DNA of 63,564 nt from Mesostigma viride. Lineage: Eukaryota > Streptophyta > Mesostigmatophyceae > Mesostigmatales > Mesostigmataceae. Below the pieces are notes generated by a model, which saw nothing but the letters and a program-made list of their open reading frames with translations, did not search any database and was not told where the DNA came from. The DNA is taken from contig RPFO01000669.1 in assembly GCA_009746045.1 (NCBI GenBank), forward strand, positions 1-63,564. The letters are read 5' to 3'. The number at the start of each line of letters is the position of its first letter. Position 1 is the stretch's first letter. Positions 58,508 to 63,564 of the stretch are shown piece by piece. The position numbers and the translations under genes were made by a program.

Positions 58508-60660
58508 GTGGCCGCAGACGCCCTCCCAACCGGCGGCGCGTGCATCTCAGGGAGATTCGCGGCATCTGTTCTTTTCAGCGGAGGGTTATTGGTCCCTCCC
58601 ACCGTCCTTGATCCGTATTTGAAGGAGAAAACGATCATGGACGTGAAGTTCCTGGTCGACACCGGCGCCTCCACGTCCTTCATCAACGAGGCCCTGGTGC
58701 GTCGGCTGGGCCTGGTACCCCGGCCTCACACCACGGCAGTCTATGTCACCTACTCAGACGGTCGGCGACACCAATCGCCGGGCCTAGCAGACATTAAGGG
58801 TGTGCTGCAGGGCACGCCGGTGGACCTGGTGGCGACTATTGCGCCGCTGGGCGCTGCCGACATCATCATTGGCGTGGACTGGCTGGACAAGCAGGATGTG
58901 GACATCAGTGTGCGCCGGCGGGTAGTTTGGTTTCCGGATGGTTCATTCTGGTGCCCTGACAGCGAGTATAGGGCACAGGCCGCGGAGGTCCATAACATTA
59001 CACACGAGCGCTCGGCGGACGGGCCTCGACCAGCGTCCCAGATCCTGATGAGCAGCAAGACGCTGGCGCGCCAGCTTCGGAAGGGCAAGGAGTACGCGAT
59101 GTATCGCATAGACCTGGATAGCACTCAGGCTCTGCTTAACGAGATCGGTGCCGGATTCACACCGGATGAGCTGGCGCGGTTCAATGCCGTCCTGGAGAAG
59201 CGCACTACCCTTTTTGCGGACCGCACCCCCCAGTTCCCTCCCAATCGATCGGTGTTGCATCGTGTCCAGCTCCAGGAGGGTTCCGGTCCTACCGTGTCTC
59301 CCATGTACCGCATGGGCCCAGTCGAGCTGGTGGAGCTCAAGAAGATCCTCATTTCACTGCTCGACGCGGGGCTCATCGAACCCAGCAACAGCCCTTTCTC
59401 AGCGGGCGTGCTGCTCGTTCCCAAGCCAGGAGGCAAGTGGCGTCTGGTGACGGATTACCGGAAGCTGAACGCCATCACCGTCAAGTCCCGGTATCCCCTA
59501 CCGCGGATCGACGACATCTTCAACCGTGTCCAGGGGGCCACGTGTTTCACCGTCATCGACTGTGCGGACGGTTTTGGCAGCTGCGCATCGCTCCAGAAGA
59601 CTGCCACAAGACCGCGTTCGCTACGCCCTTCGGTCACTATCAGTTTCGGGTGGCTGCAATGGGGCTGTGCAATTCGCCGGCGTCCTTCCAGATGCTGATG
59701 AATGATATCCTCCGTCCGGTGATGGGCACAGCCCACTTGCCGCAGGTCTCCCAGGACCTGGCGGACCCGCAGAAGGGGGCGCGCCCGCCCTGGACCTACA
59801 AGCGCACGTGCGCGCTGGCGTATCTGGACGACATCCTGGTGTACTCCAAGACGTTCGAGGAGCACCTAGAGGATGTGGACGCCGTGCTGCAGATCATGGA
59901 GGATGAGCACCTTTCGGCGCGGAAAGCCAAGGTGCGCGCCGGCCGCTGCGTGCCGTTTCTGGGCCATACCTTGTCAGCAGACGGCATCGCGACCGACCCA
60001 GAGAAGATCGAGTCCGTCCAGCAATGGCCTGTCCCTACGGACGTGAAGGGGGTGCGCAGCTTCCTGGGATTGGCATCTTACTACCGACGGTTCATCCCGC
60101 GGTTCGCCACCATCGCCGCTCCGATCAACGCTCTTCTCAAGAAGGGTACCCCGTTCCTCTGGGCTGAACAGTGCCAACAGGCTTTTGAGGCGCTTAAGCG
60201 CCACCTCACCACAGCACCAGTCCTTATCCTGCCGGACCCGGCCCTTCCTTTCGTCGTGGCTACGGACGCCAGCAAGGTGGCCATCGGGGGTGTCCTCTTG
60301 CAGGACCAAGGCAAGGGTCTTCAGCCCATCGAGTATATCTCACGCACAATGATTCCGGCGGAGCGGAATTACCCAGTGCATCAGCAGGAGCTTCTGGCAG
60401 TAGTCTACAGCTGCCACACGTGGCGTCATCATCTTCTGGGGGCCCAGTTTTCGGTGGCCATTAGTGAGCAGGGGATCTCGACCCCCACCGCCTGGTGATC
60501 CACACCGACCACCGGCCGCTCACCACCTCCTGGTGCAGCCCAACCTGACGCCCCGCCAAGCGCGGTGGATGGAGTACTTGTCACAGTTTGCGCCATTCAA
60601 GATCCAATACGTCAAGGGCGCAGACAACGTGGTGCCAGACGCCCTTTCGCGACGGGCGGA
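58508..60660 (+). pseudogene. Gypsy-like protease, reverse transcriptase and RNase H
   Basis: Protease: FLVDTGASTSFINEALVRRL (D51 from ATG 58,508) with IIIGVDWLD. RT: SPFSAGVLLVPKPGGKWRLV, TDYRKLNAITVKSRYPLPRI and TVIDCADGF; the frame then shifts near 59,565 to FWQLRIAPEDCHKTAFATPF, AAMGLCNSPASFQMLMNDI and YLDDILVYSKTFEEHLEDV, where YLDD carries two of the catalytic aspartates. RNase H: VVATDASKVAIGGVLLQ and NYPVHQQELLAVV, with shifts near 60,455 and 60,535 before IQYVKGADNVVPDALSRRAD. Every motif is conserved, so the frameshifts are recent or technical. Confidence 0.8.
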
Positions 60661-61020
60661 CTATTGGTTCTACGAGGACATGGATGTGCTTCATACCACT
60701 TGCGTACCAGTGGCCGCCCCGGGGACCGCCTACGGCGCGGAGCCACGGTCTCCCCGGGCCCGCCACCTGTTTCATCTGGGACACACCACCAGTGATGACT
60801 TGTCACCTCTCTTGGAGGACGCATGCCCACGAGGACGTGGATACCCCCGGGGGGGGGGATCGCATATGCGCATGCCCCTTAGCCATGTGGTGCCGCCCCA
60901 GGGAATTTTTCAGCTTCAGCCGATCGGCCCGCCCACAGTCTTCTCCGAATTCGTCAACCAGAGGGTGCGGAGCCAGAACCGGCCGCGGACGCGTTCACAG
61001 TCACGTCGGACCTGGAGACG

Positions 61021-62160
61021 ATGATCAGTCGTTTCACGGTCACGGAGGAAGCGGCGCTTGAAGCCATCCGGGCGCATCCCCAGCGGATGGGTGCCTACCC
61101 TTGCAAGTTCCAGGATGGACGCCTGTTCGTGAGTATCCAGCCGGAGGAATGGCGGCTGTATGTCCCGGAGCTTTGTAGAGCCGCCTTGCTTCACGAGTTC
61201 CACGACTCGCTTCTAGGCGGACATCAAGGAAGCCACCGTCTCTATCCTCGGGCCCGCAAACATTTCTACTGGCCAGGGATGAAGGAGTATATTGAGACAT
61301 ATGTGCGCCAGTGCCCCTCGTGCCAGATCATGAAGTCCAGGAACACGGGCTCGCAAGCCGTCCCCAAGACGTTACCTGATCCGATGGGTCCTTGGGATTC
61401 TATCATGATGGACTTCATCGGCCCGTTCAAGAAGGCGAAGAGCGGCAACAGCATGGTTCTGGTGTTCGTGGACCGCCTGACGCGCATGTGTCACCTGGCC
61501 CCGTGTCCGGCCGACCTCACTGCAGAGGAGTGCGCCAAGATATACCTGACGCACGTGTTCCGGTTCCATGGGCTCAGCCGACAGTTCATCTCCGACCGCG
61601 ACAAGCTCTTCACGGCCAAATTCTGGCAGGAGTTCTTCGAACGGCTGGGCACCAAGGTGTCGCTGGGCACGGCATACCACAGTTCGTCGTCACATCTGGT
61701 GGAGCGTTGAACCGCACAGTGCAGGAGACCATGCGACACTACACCGACGCGGTGGCAGCAATTGGGAGGAGCTTCTGGGCTTGGTGGAGTTCTCCCTGAA
61801 CAATGCTCCCCAGGCCGCCCACGGATTTACCCTTTTTCCTCAACTCTGGCAGGCACCCTCTCACGCCTCCCGACCTGCTTATGAGCCCCGAACGGGGAGA
61901 GGATCAGGTCAAGCTGGACACACGCCAGGGGGTTGATCGCTTGCTGCAGCGGATGCACCAGGCTCATAACAGTGCAGTCCAGGCTACCGTGCCGCGACCG
62001 GAGCGGTATCTGGAGAGGACGGCCGGCAGCGGGATAACCGGGCGCCGTCATTGAAGTGGGCGATTGGGTCCTGGTGGAGGGCCCACAGATCGGACGATTC
62101 TCACACAAGGTGGAGAAGGAGCTGAAGACTAAGCTTCGTCCCATGTTCCTGGCCCTACAA
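61021..62160 (+). pseudogene. Gypsy-like integrase
   Basis: From 61,021: zinc-finger H and C residues in LLHEFHDSLLGGHQGSHRLY and YVRQCPSCQIMK (an H2C2 finger), then catalytic MDFIGPF (first D), FISDRDKLF (second D). After a shift near 61,690, where the usual 'GQtER.NR' region reads GGALNRTVQETMRHY, the catalytic Glu position is not clearly preserved. Later frames give LLGLVEFSLNNAPQAAHGF, GVDRLLQRMHQAHNSAVQA and VIEVGDWVLVEGPQIG, the normal C-terminal integrase blocks. Confidence 0.75.
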
Positions 62161-62530
62161 GGTTCTCACCAAGTTTGATGACGTCATGTTCCAGGTGGAC
62201 GTCCCGGTGTCATGGAATTCTCAACGTCCACCGTTTCCATCGTGACCAGCTCAAGTTGTACCACCAGAACACCATTCAGGGTAGGGTCAACCCCCCGGCC
62301 CCGTTGGAGTTCAATCCGGACACAGGGAACAGGAGGATGAGGTGGCTGGCGATCGTGGGACACCGAGATGTCAATCGAGGTCGGGGACCCAGCGACAATA
62401 ACCGGTGTGCGATGGCGATTCCGCGCAGCATGAGTCGGAGGACTCCTGGCGCACCCCTACTGAGTTAGCGGGTTGCGCCCGCGTTACTGGAAGCATACAG
62501 AAGACACACCAGTTGCATTATAGGCGGTAT
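62160..62530 (+). pseudogene. Chromodomain-like C-terminus of pol
   Basis: VLTKFDDVMFQVDVP and NVHRFHRDQLKLYH are the usual lead-in. A shifted frame then reads TGVRWRFRA and another HESEDSWRTPTELAGC, matching the chromodomain pattern 'yLVrWkGy...edsWep...l..a'. At least two frameshifts occur within the domain. In chromoviruses this domain directs integration to marked chromatin (family knowledge). Confidence 0.6.
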
Positions 62531-62705
62531 AAGGCGTACGGGTGTAGGGTGAGAGTGAGGTGTGAACCGGGTATCAAGGTACACGCGACTAATGCCTTGG
62601 CTTGTTGGTGTGTGGGCCGTGCAGGGGGACGCCGCGGAGGCGCTTCCCCGATCCAGACTTCTGCCAGCGCCGCGGAGGCCGTAGAGGCAGGGATCCGGGT
62701 AGTAG

Positions 62706-62933
62706 ATGGGGATTCGAGGTGAGGAAGATCTGGTGGATATGGACACGACAGATTACCCGGAGGCCCCTCTACCAGAACAGGTTGACAGGATCAGACAGCT
62801 CGCGGAGAGCCTGCAGTCCGAAGGGGCGTTTCAAGGGCCGGGGGCTCGGGCGGTGGTGGCCGGCACGAGACGCCGTCCAAGACCCGAAGCTCCGGACGCG
62901 GCGCGCGCTGCAGATAGTGAAGGAGCTGAATGA
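62706..62933 (+). CDS. Possible last small ORF of gypsy-like element 2
   Basis: 75 residues: MGIRGEEDLVDMDTTDYPEA, PEQVDRIRQLAESLQSEGAF, then Arg/Ala-rich. It follows pol and looks protein-like (acidic start, amphipathic helix), but the GC-rich context also keeps other frames open, and one of them (62,602-62,982) overlaps it. Confidence 0.3.
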   Translation: MGIRGEEDLVDMDTTDYPEAPLPEQVDRIRQLAESLQSEGAFQGPGARAVVAGTRRRPRPEAPDAARAADSEGAE

Positions 62934-63201
62934 GGAGACATTCACCCGGGTGGTTTCGTGCCGATTATGGTCGGGCGGGTGACTTGGTGGAGGCGGCGTC
63001 GTCGGCCGTAACCAGATGCCGTCAAAATCTCCGCGCCCGATCCATTCTGGCGCGGGTCGGCCCCGCTAAGCTGGAGGATTTTCGATGGTTCGTGCGGAGA
63101 AATGTGGGGTTCAAAGATCGAGACCCGCACGCCGAGCGCGACGGCGTGGTGGTCGTATCGACTGGGAACCCACGAGCGGGAGTGCCTGTGTCATGCGTGC
63201 G

Positions 63202-63564
63202 ATGAACACGTTGGATGCCGGCCTAGCTTTTCCACGGCTGTTGCTCCTCCCTAATTCCACCCGAGTGCGGAAGCATCTGGGAGAACTACTTTCCGCGATA
63301 CCTCGCCGTATGAAGGGGCGTTGCGGGGCGAGAAGTGTATGCGCGCGGGTCAGTCTCGTTGGCGACAGGCCCTGGATCGCATTGGTGGCGATGGACGACG
63401 AGGACCAGGATGATGGGAGCGAGGGTGATGACTCCGACTCTGATGACTACCCTCCCCGTCCTCTTCCTCGTCCCCCTTCAAGGGATCCACCTTCTGGGGG
63501 CTTCCTTGGAGGGCGGCGCAGGACATCGTCCTGTGACGCGTTTCGAGGCGCCACGCTCGGCGAT
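63202..63564 (+). CDS. Open frame running off the right edge
   Basis: At least 121 codons without a stop from ATG 63,202 to the last base. It begins MNTLDAGLAFPRLLLLP, contains VRKHLGELLSAIPRRMKGR and an acidic block (MDDEDQDDGSEGDDSDSDD), then Pro/Arg-rich. It may continue an additional ORF of the same element. A second frame (62,930-63,205) with LEDFRWFVRRNVGFKDRD lies just upstream and could be the same protein before a frameshift. Confidence 0.35.
   Translation, partial: MNTLDAGLAFPRLLLLPNSTRVRKHLGELLSAIPRRMKGRCGARSVCARVSLVGDRPWIALVAMDDEDQDDGSEGDDSDSDDYPPRPLPRPPSRDPPSGGFLGGRRRTSSCDAFRGATLGD

Larger units (their letters stand above)
54385..63564 (+). mobile_element. Gypsy-like (chromodomain) retrotransposon, right end outside window
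   Basis: 5' LTR 54,385-54,968, leader, viroplasmin-like ORF, gag, PR-RT-RNase H, integrase, chromodomain and a possible last ORF, all on the plus strand. Domain order PR-RT-RH-IN-chromodomain places it among Ty3-gypsy chromoviruses. At least eight frameshifts are seen. The 3' LTR is not in the window. Related to gypsy-like element 1 by LTR ends, the small ORF and the gag core. Confidence 0.85.

Overview
The window is eukaryotic nuclear DNA that consists almost entirely of transposable elements nested in one another. No ordinary cellular gene could be supported. Spliced genes with GT..AG introns, long CAG runs, a mix of Ty1-copia-like, Ty3-gypsy-like, tyrosine-recombinase-type (DIRS/PAT-like), LINE and DNA elements, and GC-rich coding between AT-richer spacers would fit a large, repeat-rich green-algal genome. 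That assignment is an inference from element types, not from a marker gene.

Layout, left to right. 1-1,850: decayed LINE pieces. 1,853-13,062: a DNA transposon of about 11.2 kb with 29-bp terminal inverted repeats (TIRs). It carries two divergent genes: a minus-strand DUF7869/DDE-like transposase with a 1.7-kb GC-rich repeat inside it, and a plus-strand spliced gene encoding a Cys/His finger plus a very long glutamine tract. A 149-bp satellite lies between them. 13,070-15,600: LINE fragments in both orientations. 16,495-20,009 (minus) and 21,836-34,427 (plus): two diverged copies of a gene pair, a zinc-ribbon protein followed by a transposase-like protein. The plus copy has been split by a foldback repeat, by a 7.6-kb TIR element (24,060-31,646) and by a 733-bp LINE insertion with a 12-bp target duplication.

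36,138-41,698: a non-autonomous LTR element (616-bp LTRs, TAAAC duplication). Its 5' LTR was cut by a 1,963-bp element with the split direct repeats of PAT/Ngaro/Kangaroo-type retroelements, and its body holds a large palindrome built from three foldback repeats. 41,754 onward: a gypsy-like element with a small RNase H1 N-terminal/viroplasmin-like ORF and a gag. Its gag is cut at 44,822 by a copia-like element (44,823-53,519; 583-bp LTRs; CCCCC duplication). That copia element has gag and pol in one frame separated by a UGA-CUAG stop, an integrase-protease-RT-RNase H order, and its own TTAA-flanked 1.9-kb insertion in pol.

53,620-54,384: start of another element, cut at 54,385 by a chromodomain-bearing gypsy-like element whose 5' LTR is 54,385-54,968. 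Its body (viroplasmin-like ORF, gag, PR-RT-RNase H, integrase, chromodomain, a possible last ORF) runs off the right edge with many frameshifts.

The insertions can be ordered by nesting: the host element always predates its guest. Five insertions have good junction evidence: TAAAC, CCCCC, TTAA, the 12-bp LINE duplication, and the duplication-free split-repeat insertion. Frame breaks are frequent and several lie in G or C runs, so some may be sequencing or assembly errors.
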